Below the pieces are notes generated by a model. The model did no database searches. It had not been told where the DNA came from and saw nothing but the letters and a program-made list of their open reading frames with translations. Positions 8,732-17,068 of a stretch of 64,000 nucleotides of DNA are shown here, in pieces. Position 1 is the first letter of the stretch; the number at the start of each line of letters is the position of its first letter. The position numbers and the translations under genes were made by a program. Source of the DNA: an uncultured Lachnoclostridium sp. (GTDB lineage: Bacteria; Bacillota; Clostridia; Lachnospirales; Lachnospiraceae); contig CALWLW010000001.1 of NCBI GenBank assembly GCA_944381625.1, positions 124,001-188,000 of the forward strand, read 5' to 3'.

Positions 8732-9523
8732 ATGAGTATAATAGGAATTGTCGTCGCCACCGCGATTGTGGGCGGCGTGGGCGTATTCATCGGGCTGTTC
8801 CTGGGAGCGGCCGGAGAGAAATTCAAAGTTGAGATAGACGAGAGAGAGGCGGCGGTGCGGGAACTGCTGCCGGGAAATAACTGCGGCGGTTGCGGCTACG
8901 CGGGCTGTGACGCCATGGCTGCGGCGATTGCCGCCGGGGAAGCGCCGGTGAACGGATGTCCCGTGGGCGGCGCGGCAGTGGGCGCGCAGATCGCGGCGGT
9001 CATGGGCGTGGAGGCCGGAGAGACCAAAAGGATGACGGCGTTTGTCAAATGTGCCGGGTCCTGCGAAGCGGCGCCCAAAGCGTACGCGTATACTGGCGCG
9101 GAGGATTGCCGGTTTGTGAGCATGATGCAGAACGGAGGGGACAAGGCGTGCACCTACGGCTGCCTGGGTTACGGCACCTGCGTGAAGGTCTGTGAGTTTG
9201 ACGCGGTACATATTGTGAACGGCGTGGCGGTGGTGGATCCGGAAGCCTGCAAAGCCTGCGGCAGATGCGTGGAGGCCTGTCCGAAGAAACTGATCGAGAT
9301 CATCCCGGCGGAAGGCGTGTCCGCGGTCGCGTGCAGTTCCAGAGACAAAGGAAAAGATGTGATGAAGGTCTGCAAGGCCGGATGCATCGGATGCATGAAA
9401 TGCGCGAAGGTCTGTGAGAGCGGAGCGGTCACGGTAGAAGGCAATCTGGCCCGCATCGATTATGAGAAATGCACCGGCTGCGGAAAATGTAAGGAAGAGT
9501 GCCCGCGGAAGATCATCGGCTGA
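8732..9523 (+). CDS. rnfB: Rnf electron transport complex subunit B
   Basis: Ferredoxin-accepting subunit, 263 residues. Residues 1-26 form a membrane anchor. Next comes the [4Fe-4S] domain with NCGGCGYAGC (C51, C54, C59) and C76. Downstream are several ferredoxin-type motifs: CTYGCLGYGTCVKVC, CKACGRCVEACP, CKAGCIGCMKCAKVC and CTGCGKCKEECP. It takes electrons from reduced ferredoxin, the entry point of the complex. GGAGG lies upstream of the ATG. It completes rnfCDGEAB. Confidence 0.96.
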   Translation: MSIIGIVVATAIVGGVGVFIGLFLGAAGEKFKVEIDEREAAVRELLPGNNCGGCGYAGCDAMAAAIAAGEAPVNGCPVGGAAVGAQIAAVMGVEAGETKRMTAFVKCAGSCEAAPKAYAYTGAEDCRFVSMMQNGGDKACTYGCLGYGTCVKVCEFDAVHIVNGVAVVDPEACKACGRCVEACPKKLIEIIPAEGVSAVACSSRDKGKDVMKVCKAGCIGCMKCAKVCESGAVTVEGNLARIDYEKCTGCGKCKEECPRKIIG

Positions 9524-9548
9524 TCACGGCGGCAGGGAAAGGAAATAA

Positions 9549-10019
9549 ATGAAAACGTACTCGGTGGGCGAGATGGCGAGGCGGATGGGGATACCCACGT
9601 CCACGCTCCGCTATTACGACAAGGAAGGACTGCTTCCCTTTGTGGAACGTACGCCCGGAGGCATCCGTGTGTTCGGGGAACGGGACTATGAATATCTGCA
9701 GCTGATCGAATGTCTGAAAAAGACGGGAATGCCGCTGAAAGAGATCCGGGAGTTTGTCCGCATGACAGTGGAAGGGGACGGTACCATAGAAGCGCGGCTG
9801 GCTCTTTTCCGCAGGCGGAGAGAAGCGGTGGAGCGGCAGATCGAAGAGCTGCAGAACACTTTGAAAATCATCGATTATAAGTGCTGGTATTATGAGAGAG
9901 CGTGGTCGGAGGGGACGACGGACGCCCTGGAGCAGATGCCCGTGGACGAGATCCCGGAACAGTATCGTGAAGCGAAGAAATACCTGCAGGGTTCCGCCGG
10001 TGGGTCGGAACCAGAGTAA
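9549..10019 (+). CDS. MerR-family transcriptional regulator
   Basis: A 156-residue protein with an N-terminal winged helix of the MerR type (YSVGEMARRMGIPTSTLRYY, residues ~4-23; then GGIRVFGERDYEYL) and a following coiled coil (~75-110). The C-terminus has no metal-binding cysteine cluster, so it resembles the small-molecule or stress-responsive branch. It starts 25 bases after rnfB with no promoter or terminator between, so it is likely co-transcribed with rnf. A role in controlling rnf is possible but unproven. Confidence 0.85.
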   Translation: MKTYSVGEMARRMGIPTSTLRYYDKEGLLPFVERTPGGIRVFGERDYEYLQLIECLKKTGMPLKEIREFVRMTVEGDGTIEARLALFRRRREAVERQIEELQNTLKIIDYKCWYYERAWSEGTTDALEQMPVDEIPEQYREAKKYLQGSAGGSEPE

Positions 10020-10062
10020 AATATGGGCGGGAAGCCGCAAAAAGGGCTTGCCGCCGCGGCGA

Positions 10063-10089
10063 AGAATCCTGCAAAGCAGGATTCTTTTT
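10063..10089 (+). terminator. Terminator after the MerR gene
   Basis: Arms 10063-10072 and 10076-10085 pair perfectly around an AAA loop, followed by T's to 10089. It closes the rnf-merR unit. A weaker hairpin and second T run follow at 10099-10120, near the end of the convergent exporter gene. Confidence 0.85.
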
Positions 10090-10118
10090 ATGTCCGGACC
10101 TGCCAGGCAGGGCTCTTT

Positions 10119-11018
10119 TTATGTCTGAGCCTGTTTTCCCCGGGGTTTCTGTTCCGAAAGCACCAGGCCCGCCAGGGTCATAAGCATCCCTGCGCCGGTC
10201 ATCCAGGTAAAGGGTTCGTGCAGGATCAGGACGGAGGCGATGAGCGTGATGACCGGAACCATGTAAATATAGGTACTGGTCCGAACTGCGCCCAGGGATC
10301 TGACGGCAAAGTTCCAGGTGACAAAACAGAGGGCGGAAGCGCCCAGGCCCAGGAACAGAATATTCAGAAGACAGACCGGATCGGCAAAGCGGAACAGATC
10401 CAGCCGGAAATCGAAAAAGAACAGCGCGGGCACCATGAACAGGACGCCATAGAAAAAGATGCGTCTTGTGGTAAGGATGGTGGGATAGTTGTAGGCGCTG
10501 ATCTTTCTGGTCAGGATTGAGTAGCACGCCCACAGAAGCGCGGCCAGGAGCGCCAGCAGGTCTCCCACGGGATTTAACTGCAGAGCGGCGCCGTTAAAGC
10601 TGATCAGGGCGATCCCGGCCATGGCCACGGCAAACCCCAGAAAAAATCCGGGTCTTAGACGTTCTTCCTGATGCAGAAACCAGTGGGATAAAAGGGCGGT
10701 GAAAAACGGAGCCACCGAGATGATCACGCCCACGTTGGACGCCATGGTGTAGGTCAGGGCGATATTTTCCATGAGATAATACAGGCAGACGCCGCACAGG
10801 CCCGCTCCCGCAAAGGTAAGTTCCTGTATGAGAGAGGCGCTCTTAAGCCTGCGGGGGCAGGCGGCCAGGAGCGCGAAAAATCCCAGAACAAAGCGGAAAA
10901 ACAGGATTTCCACGGGCTGGAATGAGGTGAGCAGAACTTTGGTGGAGATAAACGTAGTCCCCCAGATGATAATGGTCAGTAAGGCGGCCAGATGGCCCGC
11001 CGCCGGTTGTTGTTTCAT
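10119..11018 (-). CDS. EamA/DMT-superfamily transporter
   Basis: A 299-residue protein with about ten hydrophobic helices in two EamA repeats, each of five. It opens with LTIIIWGTTFISTKVLL, typical of RhaT/YdcZ-like metabolite exporters. The minus-strand start has AGGAGG some eight bases upstream. Substrate cannot be read from sequence. It stands alone, convergent to the rnf operon and divergent from ruvA. Confidence 0.87.
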   Translation of the reverse strand: MKQQPAAGHLAALLTIIIWGTTFISTKVLLTSFQPVEILFFRFVLGFFALLAACPRRLKSASLIQELTFAGAGLCGVCLYYLMENIALTYTMASNVGVIISVAPFFTALLSHWFLHQEERLRPGFFLGFAVAMAGIALISFNGAALQLNPVGDLLALLAALLWACYSILTRKISAYNYPTILTTRRIFFYGVLFMVPALFFFDFRLDLFRFADPVCLLNILFLGLGASALCFVTWNFAVRSLGAVRTSTYIYMVPVITLIASVLILHEPFTWMTGAGMLMTLAGLVLSEQKPRGKQAQT

Positions 11019-11075
11019 GTCTTTGTCCTCCTGATGTATATTTCCTGTAAGAAGCGATTTCTTCCGGACTTTCCT

Positions 11076-11084
11076 ATTATAGCA
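11076..11084 (-). promoter_or_regulatory. Extended -10 promoter for the exporter gene
   Basis: On the minus strand TGC-TATAAT reads from 11084 to 11076, an extended -10; no good -35 is visible. Confidence 0.45.
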
Positions 11085-11206
11085 TTAAAAATACAGAATT
11101 GCTTGTAAAATATCGTCACAGTTCACTTGTCAGCCGGAACCGGCCAGATGCCGTGCCTGTACGGCCAGATGGCTGAACGATTATGATTCCCCTATCGAAC
11201 ATATGG

Positions 11207-11235
11207 TTGAAGTTTTTTATTCTCCGTGGTATGAT
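11207..11235 (+). promoter_or_regulatory. Promoter of ruvAB
   Basis: TTGAAG (11207-11212), 17-base spacer, TATGAT (11230-11235). It puts the transcript start near 11242, so the in-frame ATA/GTG-type starts further upstream are excluded. Confidence 0.7.
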
Positions 11236-11268
11236 CTTAAAGAGTTAGCAAAGGATGGAAGACAGAGT

Positions 11269-11886
11269 ATGATAGCTTTTTTGAGAGGTACAGTGGCTGA
11301 CCTGGAGGAAGGCAGCGTCGTGATCGATGTGGGCGGAGTGGGATATGAAGTCCTGGTGCCGGGACAGTTGATCGACGAGCTTTCGGGCGTGGGCCAGGAA
11401 CTGAAATTATATACCTATATGCAGGTGCGGGAGGACGCGGTGACGTTGTTCGGGTTTCTGACCAGGGACGACCTGCGGATGTACAGGATGTTGATCGGAG
11501 TAAGCGGCGTGGGCCCCAAGGCGGGCCTCAGCATCTTGTCCTGCCTGGGGGCGGACGAACTGCGGTTTGCGATCCTGGCGGATGACGCGAAGAAGATTGC
11601 CAAGACGCCGGGGATCGGCGCGAAGACAGCCCAGAAAATTATCCTGGAACTGAAAGACAAGCTGGATGTGGAGGAAGCCTTCGAGAAGACCTTTGCCGCA
11701 CAGCAGGCGGCGCCGGAGGGCGCGGTGTCCGTGGGAGGCGGCGCCATGCAGGATGCGGTGGAAGCCCTGACCGCGCTGGGCTACGGCAGTACGGAAGCGC
11801 TGAAAGCCGTGCGCCAGGTGAAGCCGACGGAAGATATGGACGCGGAAGCGATCTTAAGGGAAGCCCTGAAACGGATGGCTTTCTGA
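11269..11886 (+). CDS. ruvA: Holliday junction branch migration protein RuvA
   Basis: A 205-residue DNA-junction-binding subunit of RuvAB. It starts MIAFLRGTV (OB-fold domain I), then has the helix-hairpin-helix pair GVSGVGPKAGL and TPGIGAKTAQKIILEL, a flexible linker (residues ~145-160) and the C-terminal three-helix domain that contacts RuvB (DAVEALTALGYG). GGATGGA precedes the ATG. Forms an operon with ruvB. Confidence 0.95.
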   Translation: MIAFLRGTVADLEEGSVVIDVGGVGYEVLVPGQLIDELSGVGQELKLYTYMQVREDAVTLFGFLTRDDLRMYRMLIGVSGVGPKAGLSILSCLGADELRFAILADDAKKIAKTPGIGAKTAQKIILELKDKLDVEEAFEKTFAAQQAAPEGAVSVGGGAMQDAVEALTALGYGSTEALKAVRQVKPTEDMDAEAILREALKRMAF

Positions 11887-11918
11887 GAGAGGACCGATAG
11901 GCAGGGAAGGAAGAGGAC

Positions 11919-12920
11919 ATGGAGAAACGCAGAATCATCACCACGGAGGCGGCGGAGGAAGATATCCGTATAGAAGGGAGTCTTCGTCCCCGGAGCCTGG
12001 ATGAATATATCGGGCAGGAAAAAGCGAAGAGCAATCTGAAAATTTATATAGAAGCGGCCAAAACCAGGGGGGAATCTCTGGATCACGTACTGTTCTATGG
12101 TCCGCCGGGCCTGGGGAAAACCACCCTGGCGGGGATCATCGCCAACGAGATGGGCACGCATATGAAGGTGACCAGCGGACCGGCCATCGAGAAGCCGGGG
12201 GAGATGGCGGCGATCCTGAACAATCTGCAGGAGGGGGACGTGCTGTTCGTGGATGAGATCCACCGGCTGAACCGTCAGGTGGAGGAGGTACTGTATCCGG
12301 CCATGGAGGATTATGCCATCGATATCATGATCGGAAAAGGCCCTTCGGCCAGGAGCATCCGCCTGGATCTGCCAAAATTTACGCTGGTGGGAGCCACCAC
12401 CAGGGCGGGGCTTCTGACGGCTCCGCTGAGGGACCGGTTCGGCGTGGTGCACCACCTGGAGTATTACACGGTGGAGGAGCTGACCACGATCATCCTCAGG
12501 TCGGCGGCGGTGCTGGATGTGGAGATCGATGAAAAAGGAGCCATGGAGCTGGCCAGGCGTTCCAGGGGCACGCCCCGCCTTGCCAACCGTCTGCTGAAGC
12601 GGGTGCGGGATTTTGCCCAGGTGAAATATGACGGCAGGATCACAGAACAGGTGGCCGTCTTTGCGCTGGATCTTCTGGAAGTGGACCGGAAGGGACTGGA
12701 TCAGTCGGACCGCATGATCCTGCGTACAATCATAGAGAAATTCGCCGGAGGGCCGGTGGGGCTGGATACCCTGGCGGCGGCGCTGGGCGAAGACGCGGGG
12801 ACGCTGGAGGACGTGTACGAGCCTTATCTTCTGCAGAACGGCTTTTTGAACCGCACGGCCAGGGGACGGACGGCAACGGAACAGGCCTACCGTCATTTGG
12901 GGATTGCTTTTCCAGGCTAA
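11919..12920 (+). CDS. ruvB: Holliday junction branch migration helicase RuvB
   Basis: A 333-residue AAA+ motor that drives branch migration. Visible marks: N-terminal [15 protein letters not shown], Walker [11 protein letters not shown], Walker B VDEIHRL, sensor [20 protein letters not shown], arginine finger [11 protein letters not shown] and the C-terminal winged helix ([17 protein letters not shown]). Length is typical. It starts 33 bases after ruvA. Confidence 0.97.
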   Translation: MEKRRIITTEAAEEDIRIEGSLRPRSLDEYIGQEKAKSNLKIYIEAAKTRGESLDHVLFYGPPGLGKTTLAGIIANEMGTHMKVTSGPAIEKPGEMAAILNNLQEGDVLFVDEIHRLNRQVEEVLYPAMEDYAIDIMIGKGPSARSIRLDLPKFTLVGATTRAGLLTAPLRDRFGVVHHLEYYTVEELTTIILRSAAVLDVEIDEKGAMELARRSRGTPRLANRLLKRVRDFAQVKYDGRITEQVAVFALDLLEVDRKGLDQSDRMILRTIIEKFAGGPVGLDTLAAALGEDAGTLEDVYEPYLLQNGFLNRTARGRTATEQAYRHLGIAFPG

Positions 12921-12931
12921 ACCGGTATAAT
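12904..12931 (+). promoter_or_regulatory. Promoter of zapA
   Basis: TTGCTT (12904-12909), 16-base spacer, TATAAT (12926-12931), overlapping the ruvB stop codon. Confidence 0.6.
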
Positions 12932-12980
12932 ATACATAAGATAAAACCCCGGAAGCGGGCAGACCCGGCATGGAAGGAAA

Positions 12981-13418
12981 ATGGATGATATGGCGAAGAA
13001 AAACACGGCCGACGTACTGATAGGCGGAAAGGTATATACCATCAGCGGATATGAAAGCACCGCATATCTGCAGAAAGTCGCTTCTTATCTGAATGAGATG
13101 GAAGAACAGGTGTCCGGGATGGAGGGCTACCGCCGCCTGAGTTCCGAGGAAAAACAGCTCCTGAAGAATATGAATCTGGCGGACGCCTATTTCAAAGCCA
13201 GCGACGCCAGGGAAGAACTGGAGAAAGAGGTCGAGCAGAAGGACCGGGAGATCTACGGCCTGAAGCATGACCTGATCGACGCTGAACTGGAGAAGGAGAA
13301 GCTTGTAAAGCAGATCCGGGATCTGGAAGCGAAGCTGAGAGACGAAGAAAAGAGACAGAGCCGTTTGCTTCAGTCCGCCGCGAACCGGAAGCTGAACAGG
13401 CCGGAACAGAAATTATAG
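12981..13418 (+). CDS. zapA: Cell division protein ZapA
   Basis: A 145-residue protein with the ZapA fold at the N-terminus (VLIGGKVYTISGYESTAYLQ) and a long coiled coil (~60-135, KEVEQKDREIYGLKHDL). ZapA bundles FtsZ protofilaments in the cytosol. The first ATG has a close GGAAGG, while the ATG at 12990 would give better spacing; both lead directly into the conserved domain. Its neighbours downstream include FtsW- and PBP-type wall genes. Confidence 0.82.
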   Translation: MDDMAKKNTADVLIGGKVYTISGYESTAYLQKVASYLNEMEEQVSGMEGYRRLSSEEKQLLKNMNLADAYFKASDAREELEKEVEQKDREIYGLKHDLIDAELEKEKLVKQIRDLEAKLRDEEKRQSRLLQSAANRKLNRPEQKL

Positions 13419-13504
13419 ATGGATACCACAGCAGGCCAGCTCTTTTATGCGCTGGCCTGTGGTGTTCGGGCCAAAATACCCGGCAGGGATAAAGGATATA
13501 GAAT

Positions 13505-15718
13505 ATGGAAGAGAGAAGACTGGAGCTTCTGGCTCCGGCAGGCTCCATGGAGAGCCTGAAAGCGGCGGTGTGCGCGGGAGCGGACGCCGTCTATATGGGC
13601 GGGAGCCGTTTCGGCGCCCGCGCCTATGCGGAGAACCCGGAAGGGGACCTGCTCCTGGAGGCCATCGATTACGCCCATCTGTATGGGGTAAAATTGTACC
13701 TGACCGTCAATACGCTTTTGAAAGACGGGGAACTGGAGCGGGATTTATATGAATATCTGAAGCCCTGCTATGAACGGGGGGTGGACGGGGTGCTGGTGCA
13801 GGATCTGGGAGTCCTGGCTGCTGTCCGGGACTGGTTTCCCGATCTTCCGGTCCATGCCAGCACCCAGATGAACCTGTGCGGACCGGGAAGCGTACGCATG
13901 CTGGAAGAGGCGGGCGTACAGCGGGCGGTCCTGGCGCGGGAGCTGTCGCTTGGGGAGATTGCCAGGATCCATGAGGAGACTTCCATGGAGCTGGAGACGT
14001 TCATCCACGGGGCATTGTGCTACTGCTATTCGGGACAGTGCCTGTTCAGCAGTATCCTGGGCGGCAGGAGCGGCAACCGGGGGCGCTGCGCCCAGCCCTG
14101 CCGTCTGCCTTACGGAGCGTACCAGGACGGCCGCTGTGTGTCCGGGAAAGGGGATCGGCCGCTTTTAAGCCCCAAGGATATCTGCACGCTGGATCTGATC
14201 CCCCAGATCGCGGAGGCGGGGGTCTATTCCCTGAAGATAGAAGGCCGCATGAAGCGCCCGGAGTATGCGGCGGGCGTGGCGCGTATCTACCGCCATTATA
14301 TGGACCAGTATTTAAAATATGGAAAGGACGCCTACCATGTGGAGGAATCGGATCGCCGGGAACTGCTGCTTTTGTTCAACAGAGACGGTTTCTCCAGGGG
14401 ATACTATGAGCAGCACAATGGAAAATCCATGATGGCGCTGGCGGACCGCCCGGCAAAAGACGAGGAGAAACGGGCGTATGAGGAACTGATCGGCTCTCTT
14501 CATAAAACTTATGTGGAGCAGGAGCGAAAGATCCCGGTAAATGGGGAGCTGCTGGTTAAGGAAGGCGTTCCCCTGCGGCTGCGGGTATGGGGAGACGGAG
14601 AGGAAATAACGCTGGAGGGAGCGGTTCCCCAGACGCCCAAGTCGCGGCCCATGGACGAAGAGCAGATCCGAAAGCAGCTTTTAAAGACCGGAGGGACGCC
14701 GTTCGTTTGGAGGGAACTGATTATTCATATGGAAGGTGACGTGTTCCTGCCGGTGCAGGAGCTGAACCGTCTGAGAAGAGAAGCCCTGGCCGCCTATGAG
14801 GAGGCGCTGAAAAGCCGGGGCAGGCGGGATATGGCGCAGGCGCAGTCTTATGGCCCGCCGTCCTATGGGAACAGCCCTGCGGACAGGACAGCCCTCCATA
14901 TTCCCGCGGACAGGGCGGCTCTCCATATTCTGGTGGAGACGGAGGAACAGCTGGATGCGGTGCTGTCCGAGGCACCGCGGCTGAAACAGGATGAGATCCC
15001 CCTTACCGCCGTGTTTTTGGAGGAGGAGAGCCTGGGAGAAAGGCTGCCCGCGCTGGCGGAACGGATACGAAGCTGCGGACTGGAGGCCTGGGCGGCCCTG
15101 CCGGCGGTTTTCCGGGAGCGGACCAGGAAGCGTTTTGCGGAAAGTCTGGAACAGTGGAAAGAACTGCGTCCGGACGGGTATCTCCTGCGGAACATGGAGG
15201 AATACGCGTTCCTGAAAGAGCACGGGATCGGCGGCCCGGCGCTGCTGGACCACAATGTATATACCTGGAACCGCCGCAGCCGGCAGTTCTGGAAGGACCG
15301 AGGCGTATCTGCCTTTACGGACCCGCTGGAACTGAACGCAGGGGAGTTAAAGGCAGTTTCGGGACGGGAGAGCGTGCGCATGGTCTACGGGAGATATCCC
15401 ATGATGGTCACGGCGGGCTGTCTTCACCGCACGCTGGACCGGTGCGGGAAGAAACCGGAGACATGGATGCTGAAAGACAGGTATGCAAAAGAGTTTCCGG
15501 TAAAGAATTATTGCAGGGACTGCTATAATATCATATACAACAGCCAGCCGCTGTGCCTGCTGGACCTGAAGGAAAAGCTGGAAGGGCCGGGCGCCTTACG
15601 GATCAGCTTCACCACGGAAGGAAAGGGACAGGCGCTGGAGGTGCTGGATGCCTGGACAAGAGGTGTCCGGCTGGAAACAGAGATCACAAGAGGACATTAT
15701 AAACGGGGCGTGGAATAG
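13505..15718 (+). CDS. Peptidase U32 family protein (RlhA/TrhP-like)
   Basis: A 737-residue, long-form U32 protein. The N-terminal TIM-barrel half has PAGSMESLKAAVCAGADAVY and the family signature ETFIHGALCYCYSGQCL with RCAQPCR. A middle oligonucleotide-binding-like region follows, and the C-terminus has cysteine motifs (GCLHRTLDRC, CRDCYNIIYN). E. coli members act in RNA hydroxylation (23S C2501 or tRNA U34) with iron and prephenate rather than as proteases, so an RNA-modifying role is likely. A 27-bp tandem duplication at 14876-14929 repeats nine residues (PADRTALHI, PADRAALHI). Confidence 0.9.
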   Translation: MEERRLELLAPAGSMESLKAAVCAGADAVYMGGSRFGARAYAENPEGDLLLEAIDYAHLYGVKLYLTVNTLLKDGELERDLYEYLKPCYERGVDGVLVQDLGVLAAVRDWFPDLPVHASTQMNLCGPGSVRMLEEAGVQRAVLARELSLGEIARIHEETSMELETFIHGALCYCYSGQCLFSSILGGRSGNRGRCAQPCRLPYGAYQDGRCVSGKGDRPLLSPKDICTLDLIPQIAEAGVYSLKIEGRMKRPEYAAGVARIYRHYMDQYLKYGKDAYHVEESDRRELLLLFNRDGFSRGYYEQHNGKSMMALADRPAKDEEKRAYEELIGSLHKTYVEQERKIPVNGELLVKEGVPLRLRVWGDGEEITLEGAVPQTPKSRPMDEEQIRKQLLKTGGTPFVWRELIIHMEGDVFLPVQELNRLRREALAAYEEALKSRGRRDMAQAQSYGPPSYGNSPADRTALHIPADRAALHILVETEEQLDAVLSEAPRLKQDEIPLTAVFLEEESLGERLPALAERIRSCGLEAWAALPAVFRERTRKRFAESLEQWKELRPDGYLLRNMEEYAFLKEHGIGGPALLDHNVYTWNRRSRQFWKDRGVSAFTDPLELNAGELKAVSGRESVRMVYGRYPMMVTAGCLHRTLDRCGKKPETWMLKDRYAKEFPVKNYCRDCYNIIYNSQPLCLLDLKEKLEGPGALRISFTTEGKGQALEVLDAWTRGVRLETEITRGHYKRGVE
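14876..14929 (+). repeat. 27-bp tandem duplication inside the U32 gene
   Basis: Units 14876-14902 and 14903-14929 are near identical and in frame, giving PADRTALHI followed by PADRAALHI in the linker between the two halves of the protein. Confidence 0.85.
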
Positions 15719-15721
15719 ACC

Positions 15722-17068
15722 ATGGTGAATATTATTACCGAACTTGCCAAATACGTCATGATCCTGTGCCTGGCAGTCTATACACTGCTGGGCTTTCAGC
15801 TTGTGCGCAGGGAGGAGGAAGGGAAGCGCGCGGCCCTCTGGGCGCAGGACTTCCTTCTCTTTATCATGCACCTGACGGGAAATGGGATCCTGTACCTGAG
15901 CACCGGCAATGAGAAAGTCCTCTGTTTTTACGGGATGCAGGTTTTTGCCTTTCTGATCTTCCTGCTCCTGCAAAGGATCTTTTATCCCAGGTCCGACAAG
16001 CTGCTGAACCACAATCTGCTGCTTCTGCTGAGCGTGGGGCTTCTGATGCTGGCCAGGCTTTCCTTTGATAAAGCCCAGAGACAGTTCCAGATCGCCGTGC
16101 TGGCAGGGCTTTTGACGTTTATCATTCCCTGGATCATCCGGAAGGCGGGGCGGCTTCGGGATCTGTACTGGATCTACGGGGCGGGGGGACTTATGACGCT
16201 GGCCGCGGTGCTGATCATCGGCAACACCAGTTTTGGGGCACGGCTGTCCCTGACCATCTATGACGTGACGATCCAGCCATCGGAGTTTGTAAAGATCCTG
16301 TTCGTCTTTTTCGTAGCGGGGATGCTCTATGAGACCCAGGATCTGAAGCGGGTGGCGGTCACCACCTGCGCCGCGGCGGCTCACGTGCTGGTGCTGGTGC
16401 TTTCCAGGGACCTGGGCGGCGCGCTGATCTTTTTTGTGACATATCTGGTGATGCTCTATGTGGCCGCCAGACAGCCGCTGTATTTCCTGGCGGGGCTGGG
16501 GGCGGGATGCGCGGCTTCGTTCGTGGCGTGGAAGCTGTTCGCCCATGTGCAGGCCCGGGTGCTGGCCTGGAGCGATCCCTTCTCCGTGATCGAAGAGGAG
16601 GGCTACCAGATCACCCAGTCCCTGTTCGCCATCGGGACGGGCGGCTGGTTCGGCCTGGGCCTGGGGCAGGGCATGCCCGCTAAGATCCCGGTGGTGGAAG
16701 AGGATTTCATCTTTTCCGCCATTGCGGAGGAGATGGGGATTCTGTTCGCGGTGCTGCTCATATTCGTGTATCTGTGCTGTTTCTATATGATCCTGAATAT
16801 CGCCATGTGCTTAAAGGACGCATACTACAAGCTGGTGGCCCTGGGGCTGGGGACGCTGATGATCTTCCAGGTGTTCCTCTCCATCGGGGGCGTGATCAAA
16901 TTCATTCCCTCCACCGGAGTGACGCTTCCGTTCATCAGCTATGGAGGAAGCTCCCTTCTGAGCATGTTCGCTGTATGGGCGATTGTGCAGGGCATGTACT
17001 TAAAACGCGGCGACGAGGTGGCTGAAAATGAAAAAGAAAAAGAGCAGGAACAGAGAAAAAAGAAATAG
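15722..17068 (+). CDS. FtsW/RodA/SpoVE-family peptidoglycan polymerase
   Basis: A 448-residue SEDS protein with about ten to twelve membrane helices. Conserved marks are QPSEFVKILFVFF (catalytic-cavity region), LSRDLGGALIFF with the essential Asp, the ATGGWFGLGLGQG-like loop (TGGWFGLGLGQG) and the C-terminal FIPSTGVTLPFISYGGSSLL. The N-terminal ~100 residues carry extra helices relative to minimal RodA. It precedes a class B PBP, the usual cognate transpeptidase, with a 41-base overlap. RodA versus FtsW assignment is not settled. Confidence 0.92.
   Translation: MVNIITELAKYVMILCLAVYTLLGFQLVRREEEGKRAALWAQDFLLFIMHLTGNGILYLSTGNEKVLCFYGMQVFAFLIFLLLQRIFYPRSDKLLNHNLLLLLSVGLLMLARLSFDKAQRQFQIAVLAGLLTFIIPWIIRKAGRLRDLYWIYGAGGLMTLAAVLIIGNTSFGARLSLTIYDVTIQPSEFVKILFVFFVAGMLYETQDLKRVAVTTCAAAAHVLVLVLSRDLGGALIFFVTYLVMLYVAARQPLYFLAGLGAGCAASFVAWKLFAHVQARVLAWSDPFSVIEEEGYQITQSLFAIGTGGWFGLGLGQGMPAKIPVVEEDFIFSAIAEEMGILFAVLLIFVYLCCFYMILNIAMCLKDAYYKLVALGLGTLMIFQVFLSIGGVIKFIPSTGVTLPFISYGGSSLLSMFAVWAIVQGMYLKRGDEVAENEKEKEQEQRKKK

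Noticed and set aside
10099-10120. Second terminator for the minus-strand exporter
   Set aside because: The CCTGC/GCAGG stem is only five base pairs and its poly-T lies on the plus strand side, so orientation for the exporter is poor.
11781-13268. Minus-strand open frame of 495 codons over ruvB
   Set aside because: Antisense to ruvB and zapA; no family motifs and His/Gln/Arg-rich composition.
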